From: AC-37 sp036389835
Lineage (GTDB): Bacteria; Actinomycetota; Thermoleophilia; Solirubrobacterales; Thermoleophilaceae
Direction: 5' to 3'
DNA length: 64,000 bases
Assembly (NCBI GenBank): GCA_036389835.1
Contig: DASVWC010000105.1
Location: 166,305 to 230,304, forward strand
Below are positions 23,790 to 31,854 of the stretch, one piece after another; position 1 is the stretch's first letter; each line of letters starts with the position of its first letter. The notes below the pieces were generated by a model. The model did not search any database and was not told where the DNA came from. It saw only the letters and a list, made by a program, of their open reading frames with translations. Both the position numbers and the translations under genes were made by a program.

Positions 23790-24715
23790 GCGCGCCGGGT
23801 CCACGCGCGACCGTTCTGCGCTTCCTCGAGGCGCTCGTCGGCGAGGCCCCAGTGGGGGAGTTCGTCGAGCTCCGCTACCGGCTCGAGGACGGCGCGCGGA
23901 TGGGGCAGGTGTTCGAGCCCGCGCGGCGGCTCGGCGGTCTCGCGACCCGCGCGCTGGTGCTCGCTCGCCGCACCGACGTCTATGTCGGCTGTGCGCCGAG
24001 GACTCGCCGCTACGGCGGGCGCGACGCCGTCAAGCGCGGATTCGTCCTCTGGGCCGACTGCGATGGAGAGGCTGCGGTCGCGGCGCTCAAGGGCTTCGAT
24101 CCTGCGCCCTCGATTATCATCGCGTCGGGGACCGGCGAGAACCGGCACGCCTACTGGTCCCTCGCCGAGCCGCTCGCGCGCGACGACCTGGAGCGGGCGA
24201 ACAGGCGGATCGCGCACGCCCTCGGGGCCGACCCGGCGTCCGCGGACGCCGCGCGCATCCTTCGCCCGCCCGAGACCCACTCGCACAAGCACACGCCTGC
24301 CGCTCCCGTCGTGGCGCTTCGACTCGAGCCCAGCCGCCGATTCAGCGCAGCGAGCGTCGTAGGCAGCCTCGCCGATGCGCCGTTACCGGACCGCTCCGAG
24401 ATCACGGCTTGCGCCGATGCTCGCGCCATCAGCGACCCACTGCTCGCGATCCCACCCGGCGTCTACGTCGCGCGCCTGCTCGGCGTCGCGGTGCCGCGCC
24501 ACCGCAAGGTGCCGTGCCCCTTCCACGCCGACGAGCGCCCGAGCCTGCACGTCTACGAGACACCGGAGCGCGGGTGGTACTGCTTCGGAAGCTGTCGCCG
24601 CGGCGGCACGATCTATGACCTCGCCGCACCGCTCTTCGGCTACGAGACGCGTGGCGAAGGGTTCCTGCGGCTGAAGGCTGAGCTGCGCTCCCTGTTCACC
24701 GTCGAGGAGGCTTGA
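23786..24715 (+). CDS. RepB-like primase with a CHC2-type zinc finger
   Basis: A 309-residue protein starting in the ATGA overlap. Residues about 40-180 resemble the RepB/PriCT plasmid primase core: GFVLWADCDGEAAVAALKGF supplies the acidic metal-binding pair, followed by SIIIASGTGENRHAYWSL and ARILRPPETHSHK. Residues about 235-290 form a CHC2 zinc finger (PCPFHADERPSLHVYETP, then WYCFGSCRRGG). Together they suggest synthesis of primers on transferred single-stranded DNA to make the second strand. The operon order ssb, small protein, primase supports this. Confidence 0.82.
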   Translation: MSAPGPRATVLRFLEALVGEAPVGEFVELRYRLEDGARMGQVFEPARRLGGLATRALVLARRTDVYVGCAPRTRRYGGRDAVKRGFVLWADCDGEAAVAALKGFDPAPSIIIASGTGENRHAYWSLAEPLARDDLERANRRIAHALGADPASADAARILRPPETHSHKHTPAAPVVALRLEPSRRFSAASVVGSLADAPLPDRSEITACADARAISDPLLAIPPGVYVARLLGVAVPRHRKVPCPFHADERPSLHVYETPERGWYCFGSCRRGGTIYDLAAPLFGYETRGEGFLRLKAELRSLFTVEEA

Positions 24716-24716
24716 C

Positions 24717-24872
24717 GTGGCTGAGCGCGTGCGGCCCGAGCCGGCTCTGGTCTACATCGATTCCGACCTGCCAGCGGGCATGACGATCGCAGAGTTTCGC
24801 GGCCTGAGGGCCGCGTCGCGCCACCGCCGCTGGCGGCGGCTGCGACGGCTGTGGCGACGGTTCTGGAGCTAG
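24717..24872 (+). CDS. Small basic protein after the primase
   Basis: GTG 24717 lies one base after the primase stop with GGAGG 6 bp upstream, giving 51 residues: VYIDSDLPAGMTIAEFRGLR followed by a very basic tail of Arg and Trp (RRLRRLWRRFWS). The strong ribosome site and coupling to the primase make it credible. The Arg/Trp tail could bind nucleic acid or membrane. No family is known to me. Confidence 0.6.
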   Translation: MAERVRPEPALVYIDSDLPAGMTIAEFRGLRAASRHRRWRRLRRLWRRFWS

Positions 24873-24882
24873 TTTCGCGTCA

Positions 24883-24905
24883 CCGCCCATCTGTACCGTG
24901 GGCGG
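24883..24905. promoter_or_regulatory. 7-bp hairpin before the next start
   Basis: CCGCCCA (24883-24889) and TGGGCGG (24899-24905) form a perfect stem with a 9-nt loop ending one base before ATG 24907. It could hide the start region, act as an operator, or end transcription of the primase operon. Confidence 0.45.
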
Positions 24906-24906
24906 C

Positions 24907-25281
24907 ATGGGACGCACGCGCCTCGACTGCCCCATTCAGCTCGACGGCCGCACTGCGCGCTCCGAGACGCTGTTAGCCGACGCGGGGCCGTATTCGCTCT
25001 GCCTCTCGACGACGCTTCCCGATGTCGCCATCGCCCTCCACTCCTCCTACCTGGGGCACGGTCAGGCAGCCGACACGCATGTGTCGCACCTGCTGCTCCG
25101 CGGCGGGGATGCGGAGATCGAGGCACGCACCGTGCCGCACCCCGAGCTGCCGGTCGCTTATGCGCGGCGGCGGTGCCTGTACGACCACCTGCAGCGTCTT
25201 CAGGACCTGCTCGAGGCAGAAGGCTTCGGTCCCGCCCGTATGGACGGGCTGGACGACGCCGCGCTGCTGGTGGAGGCCTGA
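24907..25281 (+). CDS. Hypothetical protein of the leading region
   Basis: ATG 24907 is preferred because the GTG at 24898 lies inside the hairpin. The 124-residue protein contains ADAGPYSLCLSTTLPDVAIA, HVSHLLLRGGDAEIEAR and a C-terminal helix YDHLQRLQDLLEAEGFGP. It is soluble, mildly acidic and without recognised motifs. It lies between the primase block and the structured leader of the ParB-like gene. Function unknown. Confidence 0.55.
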   Translation: MGRTRLDCPIQLDGRTARSETLLADAGPYSLCLSTTLPDVAIALHSSYLGHGQAADTHVSHLLLRGGDAEIEARTVPHPELPVAYARRRCLYDHLQRLQDLLEAEGFGPARMDGLDDAALLVEA

Positions 25282-25362
25282 GGGGCCGATCGAGTGGGTC
25301 TTGCTGGGCTGTCGTAAGCCCCGCACTCAATCGCCATAGCGCCTCGCGATAGGCCCGCCCGG

Positions 25363-25450
25363 CTTGGGCCTCCGGCCGGCCCAGGATCGCACGCGCTGCG
25401 TGCGGTGGCGGCCGTATCGGCCCTGCACCGGGCGGGGCCCGTACCAGGAG
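25363..25450 (+). promoter_or_regulatory. Structured leader A before the ParB-like gene
   Basis: Consecutive hairpins: CTTGGGCC/GGCCCAGG (25363-25385, one G-U), CGCACGC-GCT-GCGTGCG (25388-25404) and GGCCCTGC-ACCGG-GCGGGGCC (25419-25439, one G-U), then AGGAGG before the GTG. The last two hairpins and the ribosome site recur in leader B at 31855-31916. There the third stem has C-G where this one has a T-G pair, so the pairing is conserved. A shared single-strand promoter or RNA element is likely. Confidence 0.6.
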
Positions 25451-25457
25451 GTCCACC

Positions 25458-27272
25458 GTGACCCAGACCAACACGTCGACCGGCGAGGCACGCACCGTGC
25501 CCGTCGCCGACATTCACGTGGAGGAGGAGTTCAACCCGCGCGGCGACATCGAGCGCGCTGCGATCGAGCGGCTCGCCGCGTCGATCCGGCAGCACGGCGT
25601 GCTCCAACCGCTACTCGTCGCGCCGAACGGCGACGACGGCTACCGGCTCATCGCCGGCCACCGGCGGCTGTGCGCGTCCCAGCAGGCGGGGCTCGCCGAG
25701 GTGCCGGTGATCGTGCGCGAGACGGACGCCGAGACCGGCGGACTCGACCTCGCGCTGATCGAGAACATCGCGCGCGAGGACCTCGACCCGGTCGAGGAAG
25801 CCATGGCGTTCCAGCGCCTCATCGATGGCGGGCTGACCCGCAAGGGTGTGGCCGAGCGTCTGTCGATCGCGCAGAAGCGGGTGACCGAGCGGCTGCAGAT
25901 CCTCGACGTCCCGGAGAACCTGCATCCGAAGATCGCGAGCGGCGAGATCCCGCCGGGCGCGATCAAGGCGCTCGCCCGGCTCGCCAAGATCCATCCGGCG
26001 CTTCCGTCCGTGGCCGTCGCCCACGTCGGGCACGAGATCGAGGAGTACGGCTGGGAGGAGCCCACGACCTGGGCGGACGTCGCCGACGACCCGATCGGCG
26101 TCGTGGCGACCGCGCACACGGACGAGCGCGCGTTGCCCGAGGGCGTCTACGAGGGCGGCGGTTCGTACGCCGTCGCGCGGTTCGCGCTGTCCGACAAGGC
26201 GGCGCGCGACCTGGCGAAGTACGCTGAGCTGACCGGCGCGGAGCCGGAGACGCTCCAGGTCCGCTTCGATCGCGAGGCGATCGAGCAGGCCGAGGCGCTC
26301 GGCGCCTGCCACCACTCGAAGACCGGTTACGGCGTGCTGATCGTCGGGCAGGAGGTCGCCGACCAGCTCGCGGGTGACTGCATCACCCGTCACCTGAAGG
26401 CCGCGCGCAAGCACCGGCGCGAGATGGAGAATTGGTCCCGCGGCGACGCGGACACCAGCCCGCAGACCGGCGAGCCGCCGTCCGAGGAGGAGCAGAAGGA
26501 CGCCCGCAAGCGCGAGCGCGAGGCCCAGCAGGAGGCGCGCCGGCAGGCGACCGTGTACAACCACGAGCTCGGGATCGCGTGCGCGAAGCAGCTATCGCGC
26601 ATCCGGGTCGACGATCGCGTGGTCAAGGTGCTCGCCTGCGTCGACCTGCACCGCGACCTCGGCAAGATCGCCATGCGCGGTGGGCGCTACGGCTTCCCCG
26701 GCTGGACCGAGGAGGTCGAGCTGAAGGGCGGTCGGCGCAAGGTCGAGTACCTCGCGGTCGCGGAGGCGACCGAGGCCGCCCGCTCCTACCTCGCGAACGC
26801 CAGGACGGCGGCGGACGTGGCCGGGCGCGCGATCGCGCTGATCGCGATGGCCCGCTACGCCGACGAGCGTGCGGTCGCCAAGTCGCAGGCGTCGTTCTAC
26901 TCGATCGACATCTACGGCCCGGGGCTCCCGTGGAGCTCGGAGGTCATCGACCTGATCGACGAGATCTGCGCCGATCGACTGCCCGAGCACCTGACCCGCG
27001 AGAAGCGTGAGCAGCGGGCCGAGCAGCGCGAGGCGGAAGTGGAACGAACGCGGCAGGAGGCCGAGCGCGAGCAGCTCGTCGCCGACGCCGTCGAGCGCGT
27101 CGACGGGCTCGAGCCGGAGGCACGCGTCGACCTCTTGACGGAGGTCGAGGAGAAGCTCGGCGGCTTCTCGCACGCTGCTTGGCCGCTGCGCCAGCGCATC
27201 GGCGAACTCCAGCGCCAGGAAGGCGCGGACGTGGCGGCGGACGATGAGGAGGTGACTGAGCAAGCGGCGTAG
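25458..27272 (+). CDS. ParB-like nuclease-domain protein
   Basis: GTG 25458 has AGGAGG upstream and gives 604 residues. Residues about 10-110 are the ParB N-terminal domain with NPRGDIERAAIERLAASIRQ, GYRLIAGHRRLCASQQAG and a DLALIENIAREDLDPVEEA box; a helix-turn-helix follows (LTRKGVAERLSIAQKRVTERL). The rest is a long charged region with coiled-coil segments (about 330-370 and 520-590) not seen in partition ParB proteins. No ParA partner lies next to it. ParB-like proteins in the leading regions of plasmids are implicated in countering host responses, so partition is not certain. Confidence 0.8.
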   Translation: MTQTNTSTGEARTVPVADIHVEEEFNPRGDIERAAIERLAASIRQHGVLQPLLVAPNGDDGYRLIAGHRRLCASQQAGLAEVPVIVRETDAETGGLDLALIENIAREDLDPVEEAMAFQRLIDGGLTRKGVAERLSIAQKRVTERLQILDVPENLHPKIASGEIPPGAIKALARLAKIHPALPSVAVAHVGHEIEEYGWEEPTTWADVADDPIGVVATAHTDERALPEGVYEGGGSYAVARFALSDKAARDLAKYAELTGAEPETLQVRFDREAIEQAEALGACHHSKTGYGVLIVGQEVADQLAGDCITRHLKAARKHRREMENWSRGDADTSPQTGEPPSEEEQKDARKREREAQQEARRQATVYNHELGIACAKQLSRIRVDDRVVKVLACVDLHRDLGKIAMRGGRYGFPGWTEEVELKGGRRKVEYLAVAEATEAARSYLANARTAADVAGRAIALIAMARYADERAVAKSQASFYSIDIYGPGLPWSSEVIDLIDEICADRLPEHLTREKREQRAEQREAEVERTRQEAEREQLVADAVERVDGLEPEARVDLLTEVEEKLGGFSHAAWPLRQRIGELQRQEGADVAADDEEVTEQAA

Positions 27273-27317
27273 AGCGAGGGCGGGCGCTCGACTCGCCGTC
27301 AACGTTCACGCGTCAGC

Positions 27318-27377
27318 GAAGCGCCGGGACTGACCATCGCGGGAGGCCTCGGCGCTTCCACTTTGCTCCCAGGGAGC
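27318..27377. terminator. Hairpins between converging genes
   Basis: GAAGCGCC (27318-27325) pairs with GGCGCTTC (27351-27358), and GCTCCC-A-GGGAGC (27365-27377) is a perfect palindrome right after it. They lie 45 to 105 bp past the ParB-like stop and 59 bp before the end of the converging minus-strand gene, so they may terminate both. No long T-run is present. Confidence 0.45.
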
Positions 27378-27435
27378 CTCCGCCCGGGGCCGGGGCGTCG
27401 AACGACTCGAAACCCCAAAGCGCAGCAGGCACGCG

Positions 27436-27957
27436 TCATCGTAGGCCCTCGGTCTCGGCCGCTCGCTGCGCAAGCCAGCGCCATGTGCGGACTGCTGGCT
27501 CCTGCGTTTGGGCGTCTATTTGCTCCCAGCTGACGACCGTGGCCAGCTCCCCCAATCGCGCCCGAAGCCGCAGCTGGTCGGCACGGCGCTCGAATATCAC
27601 GATCGCGAGCAGGTCACTCGCCTCCAGTCGGATCAGATGGGCGACGCCGGGCACGCGACCAATATCTCGCCATGCGGTTGGTTCCTTGCTGCGTAGGCGA
27701 ACGACCGCCGAAAAGAAATCGAGGGCGTCTAGGTCAACGAGAAGCCAGGGCCGAAGAGGAGTCGGGGTGGCGCCGGCAACTCGGGCCGCAGTAGCGCCCG
27801 CCTTCCGGATAGCGTTGTCACCGACGCTGATCTGCAGGCCGTCCGCGTACCGGCGCAGGCCGTCGCGCGGGATGTTCTCGAGCCGTGAGGCTATGAGGGC
27901 AAACAGAGCTGTGTCTGTCTCCGCCTGAGGTCGGATTCCGTCCGGGGTTCGCGCCAC
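27436..27957 (-). CDS. Possible regulator of the PurZ-like cassette
   Basis: A frame runs to a weak TTG at 28038, but GTG 27957 is preferred because a perfect palindrome lies between the two. The 173 residues have a helical N-terminal half (ETDTALFALIASRLENIP, GLRRYADGLQISVGDNAIRK) and a C-terminal half (RVPGVAHLIRLEASDLLAIVIFE, then WEQIDAQTQEPAVRTWRWL) that weakly recalls the Lrp/AsnC ligand-binding fold. It is divergent from the PurA-like gene, so it is probably its regulator. The family is uncertain. Confidence 0.5.
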   Translation of the reverse strand: MARTPDGIRPQAETDTALFALIASRLENIPRDGLRRYADGLQISVGDNAIRKAGATAARVAGATPTPLRPWLLVDLDALDFFSAVVRLRSKEPTAWRDIGRVPGVAHLIRLEASDLLAIVIFERRADQLRLRARLGELATVVSWEQIDAQTQEPAVRTWRWLAQRAAETEGLR

Positions 27958-27970
27958 GATAGGCCCATAT

Positions 27971-27986
27971 TTACCAGATCTGGTAA
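27971..27986. promoter_or_regulatory. Perfect 16-bp palindrome, operator candidate
   Basis: TTACCAGATCTGGTAA is a perfect inverted repeat in an A/T-rich patch between the divergent regulator-like gene and the PurA-like gene, 88 bp before the latter. It has the form of a dimeric repressor site. The neighbouring minus-strand product is the likely binder. Confidence 0.65.
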
Positions 27987-28073
27987 TAATCGCCGAGGTG
28001 AACGCAGGGGAGACGGGGTACTCGCCTTGATGGACCAACTGTCCATCGGACGCTCCAGCGCGGGACGACGCTC

Positions 28074-29174
28074 ATGCCGCTAACTGTCGTCGTCGGGGGC
28101 CAATACGGCTCTGAGGGCAAGGGCAAGTTGGTGTCGTACCTCGCGCGATCAACTGCGCCAAGCGTCGCAGTGGTGCGATGCGGGGGCTCTAACGCCGGCC
28201 ATACGGCCGAGGGATCGCTGGGCCGCGCGCTCCTGAGGCAACTGCCGAGCGGCGCCGTAGAGCCGGCTTGTCAGCTGTTCCTAGCGGCCGGCATGCAGCT
28301 CGACCTCCCTGTGCTGCAGAGGGAGATCGAGCAGCTCCAAATCGGGGCAGACCGGCTGTGCATCGATCGAGGGGCCGTGATCATCGAGCCAAGCGACCGG
28401 ACGACCGAGGAGACCCATCAGCTCTATGACCGGATCGGCTCGACGTTGTCTGGCACCGGGGCATCGGCCGCCAGGAAAGTGCTTCGAGACTCGAGCCTTC
28501 GCCGCGCGGAGGACGTTCCAGAGCTCCGCGCCTATGTCGGTGACGTCGCTGAGGCGCTCGCGACGCATCTTGCCCGAGGTGCGCACGTCGTCGTTGAGGG
28601 CACCCAAGGGGCCGGGTTGTCCCTGCATCATGGTCCTTACCCGTATACGACTGGCCGAGATACGACCGCAGCCGCGTTCCTCTCGGAGGCGGGATTGGCG
28701 CCAATGCACGTTACGGATGTGTTGATGGTTCTCCGCACCTACCCGATTCGCGTGGGCGGGCCCTCCGGACCGCTTCACGGCGAGCTGTCCTGGGACGAGG
28801 TCGCTCTAAGGTCGGGATATCCGACGGCGCTCGCTGAGTACACCACTGTCACTGGTCGGCTCCGTCGAATCGGCGAATTCGATTGGCCTTTGGCCCGGAG
28901 GGCGGTGCGGCTAAACGGACCAACGTCCTTGGCAGTACACGGCGCCGACTATTTGAACTGCGCGGACTTGGGCGTGCGGTCCTGGGATGAGCTGAGCACG
29001 ACCACGCGGGCGTTCGTCGAGTGCCTTGAGCGTGAACTCGGTGTTCCTGTCAGGTATGTCTTCACAGGCCCTGACGGCGGAGACCTGGTCGATCGCGGCG
29101 GCGCGCATTCCGTCCGTACTGCATTACACGCCCCGTCTATGGCTCGGACGCTCGCGGCGACGACCGAGACCTGA
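28074..29174 (+). CDS. PurZ-like (2-aminoadenylosuccinate synthetase-like) member of the PurA family
   Basis: A 366-residue adenylosuccinate synthetase homologue of the short, archaeal/phage type. The P-loop reads GGQYGSEGKGK: Ser13 stands where E. coli PurA has catalytic Asp13, a change recalled from phage PurZ, which uses dGMP instead of IMP. Retained features are the general-acid His43 (GGSNAGHT), the phosphate loop STLSGTGAS, EGTQGAGLSLHHGPYPYTT and the aspartate-binding loop TTVTGRLRR. The GTP-specific TKLD motif is replaced by HGADYL, fitting altered nucleotide use. Predicted reaction: dGMP + aspartate + ATP or dATP to the succinyl precursor of diaminopurine deoxynucleotide. PurA-like activity on an unknown substrate is the alternative. 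The kinase downstream could supply dGMP. Confidence 0.78.
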   Translation: MPLTVVVGGQYGSEGKGKLVSYLARSTAPSVAVVRCGGSNAGHTAEGSLGRALLRQLPSGAVEPACQLFLAAGMQLDLPVLQREIEQLQIGADRLCIDRGAVIIEPSDRTTEETHQLYDRIGSTLSGTGASAARKVLRDSSLRRAEDVPELRAYVGDVAEALATHLARGAHVVVEGTQGAGLSLHHGPYPYTTGRDTTAAAFLSEAGLAPMHVTDVLMVLRTYPIRVGGPSGPLHGELSWDEVALRSGYPTALAEYTTVTGRLRRIGEFDWPLARRAVRLNGPTSLAVHGADYLNCADLGVRSWDELSTTTRAFVECLERELGVPVRYVFTGPDGGDLVDRGGAHSVRTALHAPSMARTLAATTET

Positions 29175-29242
29175 GGCGGCTCGTCCACGGGTCCGCCCGA
29201 CCGCAGCAACAACAATGAGCAAGCGGCCTGCATACTCAACGC

Positions 29243-29827
29243 ATGGTCATCGCCATTGAGGGGCTGCCTGGGTCGGGCAAGACCACGTCAGCACGGCTAC
29301 TAGCGGCGCGGCTCGGAGTCCCGGCTGTGTTGGAGACGACGCATGACCACCCCTTCCTCAGCACCGTCTACGACGACGCGGAACGGTACGACCTTGAAGT
29401 CGAGCTCGCCTTCCTGCTCCTACACCACGCGGCCTATCGCCGGCTTAACCGAAGCCACACGGTCGTCCTGGACTTTTCCCCGGTCAAAGACCTGCTCTTC
29501 GCCGAGGCGATGCTGTCGGGGAAAGACCGAGCCGTATTCGAGGCGCTGTACGAACACGTCTATGCACCTTTCGCGCCGCCGGATCTCGTCGTCTACCTCG
29601 ATGCCTCGCCGGAGCTCTCCTTCCAGAGAGTCATGACACGTCTCGAAACGGAACCCGACCGGCGCTTCGAAGCAGAAATGGATATAGATCGGCTGAGACT
29701 CATGTGCCAGCTATACGATGCCCGGCTTGCAGAGCTAGGACGTGAAGTTGTCCGGCTTGAAGTCACGGGTAGTCAGGATCCTGACTATGTAGCCGACGCT
29801 CTAGCTCGCCTCGCGCCGAACATCTAG
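29243..29827 (+). CDS. Deoxynucleoside kinase
   Basis: A 194-residue P-loop kinase: IEGLPGSGKTT at residues 5-15, the substrate-side motif LDFSPVKDLLFAEAML at about 73-88, then APPDLVVYLDASPELSFQRV and a lid with RFEAEMDIDRLRLM. The pattern fits the dAdo/dGuo kinase family of deoxynucleoside kinases. The ATG follows a possible CATACT -10 box by 7 bp, so the transcript may be leaderless. It lies 68 bp after the PurZ-like gene. Phosphorylating deoxyguanosine to dGMP would provide the PurZ substrate; that link is inference. Confidence 0.75.
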   Translation: MVIAIEGLPGSGKTTSARLLAARLGVPAVLETTHDHPFLSTVYDDAERYDLEVELAFLLLHHAAYRRLNRSHTVVLDFSPVKDLLFAEAMLSGKDRAVFEALYEHVYAPFAPPDLVVYLDASPELSFQRVMTRLETEPDRRFEAEMDIDRLRLMCQLYDARLAELGREVVRLEVTGSQDPDYVADALARLAPNI

Positions 29828-29860
29828 CCCTCGCGCGCGCACTCAGACGCGGCGCTGCCC

Positions 29861-30556
29861 TCAGTCAACGAGTTGAATGTTCGGCCAGCGACGGCACAAC
29901 CCATCTGCACCACGTCGGATCCGCGGCCAATGTCCCCGGGCACAGGCGGCGAGAAACGCGACGTGTGTGCCAGCAATCGCGAATACCTCGCGATCTGGAA
30001 GGGCGTCGCCGATGCGCTGCAACTGGGCCTGAAGATATTGAGCTCGCGGCACGCGCCCGAAGTGCTGATAGACGATGACGGACCGCGTTGAATCGCAGAC
30101 GGAAGCGAGTTCATCCACGTACACGTACTTTGCCGAGTTCTTTCGGCCCTTCGGCACACTTTTTACGTCGAGCCCGTTGTCCGGGTCAAAGAAGACCGTG
30201 TCACCAGGGCGGAGGAGGCTCGAGACTTCTTGAAAGTAGCTATCTCGGTCCGCCTTGGTGTCTCCTAGCAGTCTCTCCACAAAGACTGCGTCATCGAAGA
30301 CGCCAGCCGCCTGCACGTCCGCAACGCAAGGCTGGCCGTTGCCTGTGAGGTGGCGGAGCTCGTCGAAGAGCCACGGGTCAGCGCCTCGGAATTTGGCCGG
30401 TTCGCTCAGGTACTTCCGTCGACGACCATCCGTTCCCCCGTCGTCCGGAGTCAACATCCAGCACACGAGGAGGCGACCTACACCTTCACTCTCGATCGAG
30501 CGCAGCAACGCGTACTTGAAGTAATCGTTGATGTCCCCTACGTATTGGTTCTTCAA
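29861..30556 (-). CDS. NQYxGDxNDYxKYxLLR-type protein of unknown function
   Basis: A 231-residue soluble protein. It opens with MKNQYVGDINDYFKYALLR, followed by VCWMLTPDDGGTDGRRRKYL, a central FFDPDNGLDVKSVPKG motif and SVIVYQHFGRV. I recall a widespread family with the same opening and a DPDNGL signature but no known activity; the DPDNGL loop could be a methyltransferase-like or nuclease-like active site. It converges on the deoxynucleoside kinase gene and follows the dCTP-deaminase-like gene on the same strand after 93 bp. It may be part of the same cargo module. Confidence 0.6.
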   Translation of the reverse strand: MKNQYVGDINDYFKYALLRSIESEGVGRLLVCWMLTPDDGGTDGRRRKYLSEPAKFRGADPWLFDELRHLTGNGQPCVADVQAAGVFDDAVFVERLLGDTKADRDSYFQEVSSLLRPGDTVFFDPDNGLDVKSVPKGRKNSAKYVYVDELASVCDSTRSVIVYQHFGRVPRAQYLQAQLQRIGDALPDREVFAIAGTHVAFLAACARGHWPRIRRGADGLCRRWPNIQLVD

Positions 30557-30649
30557 AGCGTGAAGACCGGCTTGTAGCGGCTCGACATACCTGGAGGCTC
30601 CCGCGAAACGCCGACCAGCGGCCGTGGGGCAGAAATTACTGGCAGGTCG

Positions 30650-31687
30650 TCATGGCGAGCGTTGTTTCAGTTGTCGGCGTAACTTGCTGAGCGCCTTTCG
30701 AAGTTCACGAATCTGCCTGTCCTGGTCCTCAACGGTGTTCCGCAGGGACCCTTGCGTCGTAGCCAGGGACTCCTTCGTAGCTAAGGGATCCTTTGCCGAA
30801 TCGACAACGCCGAACACAAACGTTGGGATCGCAAAAAGAACAGTGATCGCACCTAATGCGACTGCGCCGTAGCCGGCGCGACGGAACCAGCGAATCTCTC
30901 CCCGTGTCTCATCCTCGAGCTTACGGACCTCGTCACGTAGGGCTCGGACCGAGCTGGTTGGCCGCACATTATTCTCGAGATAGCCAATGATCGGACGCCG
31001 CCAAGTTGGACGTCCTCCCTTGAATAGCCTCGCGTTCTCTGGAGCCGCTCCACTCTCAAGCCATCCCCTAAGTTCCTCCTCCGTCTCGATCAACCGCCAG
31101 GCGTCGCGTATCGCCTGATCGCGGGGAACGGTCTTGGCGAAATCGAGTTTGGCAAAGGGCTCATCAAGGTCGATCCGTATGGGGGCATTCGAGATGTTGT
31201 GAAGCGGGCAACTCAGGGCTCCCTGGAACCCGGGGTCGACCTGGGGGCCGGTCCCAAGCAGCAGGCCCTTGTATATGAACTTGATTTGGAGATCAAACCG
31301 CCCCACGATGTAGTGCGGCAGACAAAGCACCTGACGCATGGGGACGAGGGCGATCGAGTTCGGCGGGATTTCTAACGTGGGTCGTGATTGAGGATCGAGG
31401 ACGACGTCTTGACCTTCGACCACACACGTCGGGCCGAGCGTGAGTTCGTAGCTCGCTGTTTTCAGGAGCTCAGGCTCGAGTGGACGGATCATGCCGCCGG
31501 TTGCGCGGTCGTACTCGGCGATCCATTCGGCGGTGAGCATCCCCTGTAGCTCAGGCCACGGATCGTTCCAGTAGGCAGCGGTTAGACCCTTCTCACCCGC
31601 GGGCGGCTCTTGCCAGTATTCACGCTGGTGGTCCGCGCCGTTCACGCGACACGAGGCTAAGGTCTTGGCCGGACATCGCGTGATCAC
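30650..31687 (-). CDS. dCTP-deaminase/dUTPase-fold protein with a membrane anchor
   Basis: A 345-residue protein. Residues about 50-190 resemble dCTP deaminase: LLKTASYELTLGPTC, PPNSIALVPMRQVLCLP, IVGRFDLQIKFIYKGLLLG, QVDPGFQGALSCPLHN and EPFAKLDF. The usual catalytic Arg of RSSLAR and the Glu of LEFYN are not conserved (DLQIKF and CPLHN instead), so the enzyme may be altered or inactive. A membrane segment (YGAVALGAITVLFAIPTFVF, about 275-295) and a C-terminal coiled coil follow. The true start may be GTG 31645. It could be a membrane sensor of nucleotides in a defence module. Confidence 0.65.
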   Translation of the reverse strand: MITRCPAKTLASCRVNGADHQREYWQEPPAGEKGLTAAYWNDPWPELQGMLTAEWIAEYDRATGGMIRPLEPELLKTASYELTLGPTCVVEGQDVVLDPQSRPTLEIPPNSIALVPMRQVLCLPHYIVGRFDLQIKFIYKGLLLGTGPQVDPGFQGALSCPLHNISNAPIRIDLDEPFAKLDFAKTVPRDQAIRDAWRLIETEEELRGWLESGAAPENARLFKGGRPTWRRPIIGYLENNVRPTSSVRALRDEVRKLEDETRGEIRWFRRAGYGAVALGAITVLFAIPTFVFGVVDSAKDPLATKESLATTQGSLRNTVEDQDRQIRELRKALSKLRRQLKQRSP

Positions 31688-31854
31688 TGACGCTCGGACG
31701 CCAAGCCCAACGCTCCACTAGCAAGCGCTCGGGCGGGTAGACCTGAGCAAGCCGCGGGCGTTCTCACGCGAACTCGCCAGATTCGAGTCTCCAGAGACAT
31801 CCGGGTGCCCCGGGGCAACGCGGCAGCCCGGCGTGGCCCGAGCGCCCGAGGGTG
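31688..31854. other. Intergenic stretch with a 12-bp palindrome
   Basis: No gene is supported between the divergent dCTP-deaminase-like gene and leader B. TGCCCCGGGGCA (31806-31817) is a perfect palindrome. The remainder shows no other clear element. Confidence 0.4.

Noticed and set aside
25458..27272. Chromosome-partition ParB
   Set aside because: No adjacent ParA and an atypical long charged C-terminus, so only ParB-like is claimed.
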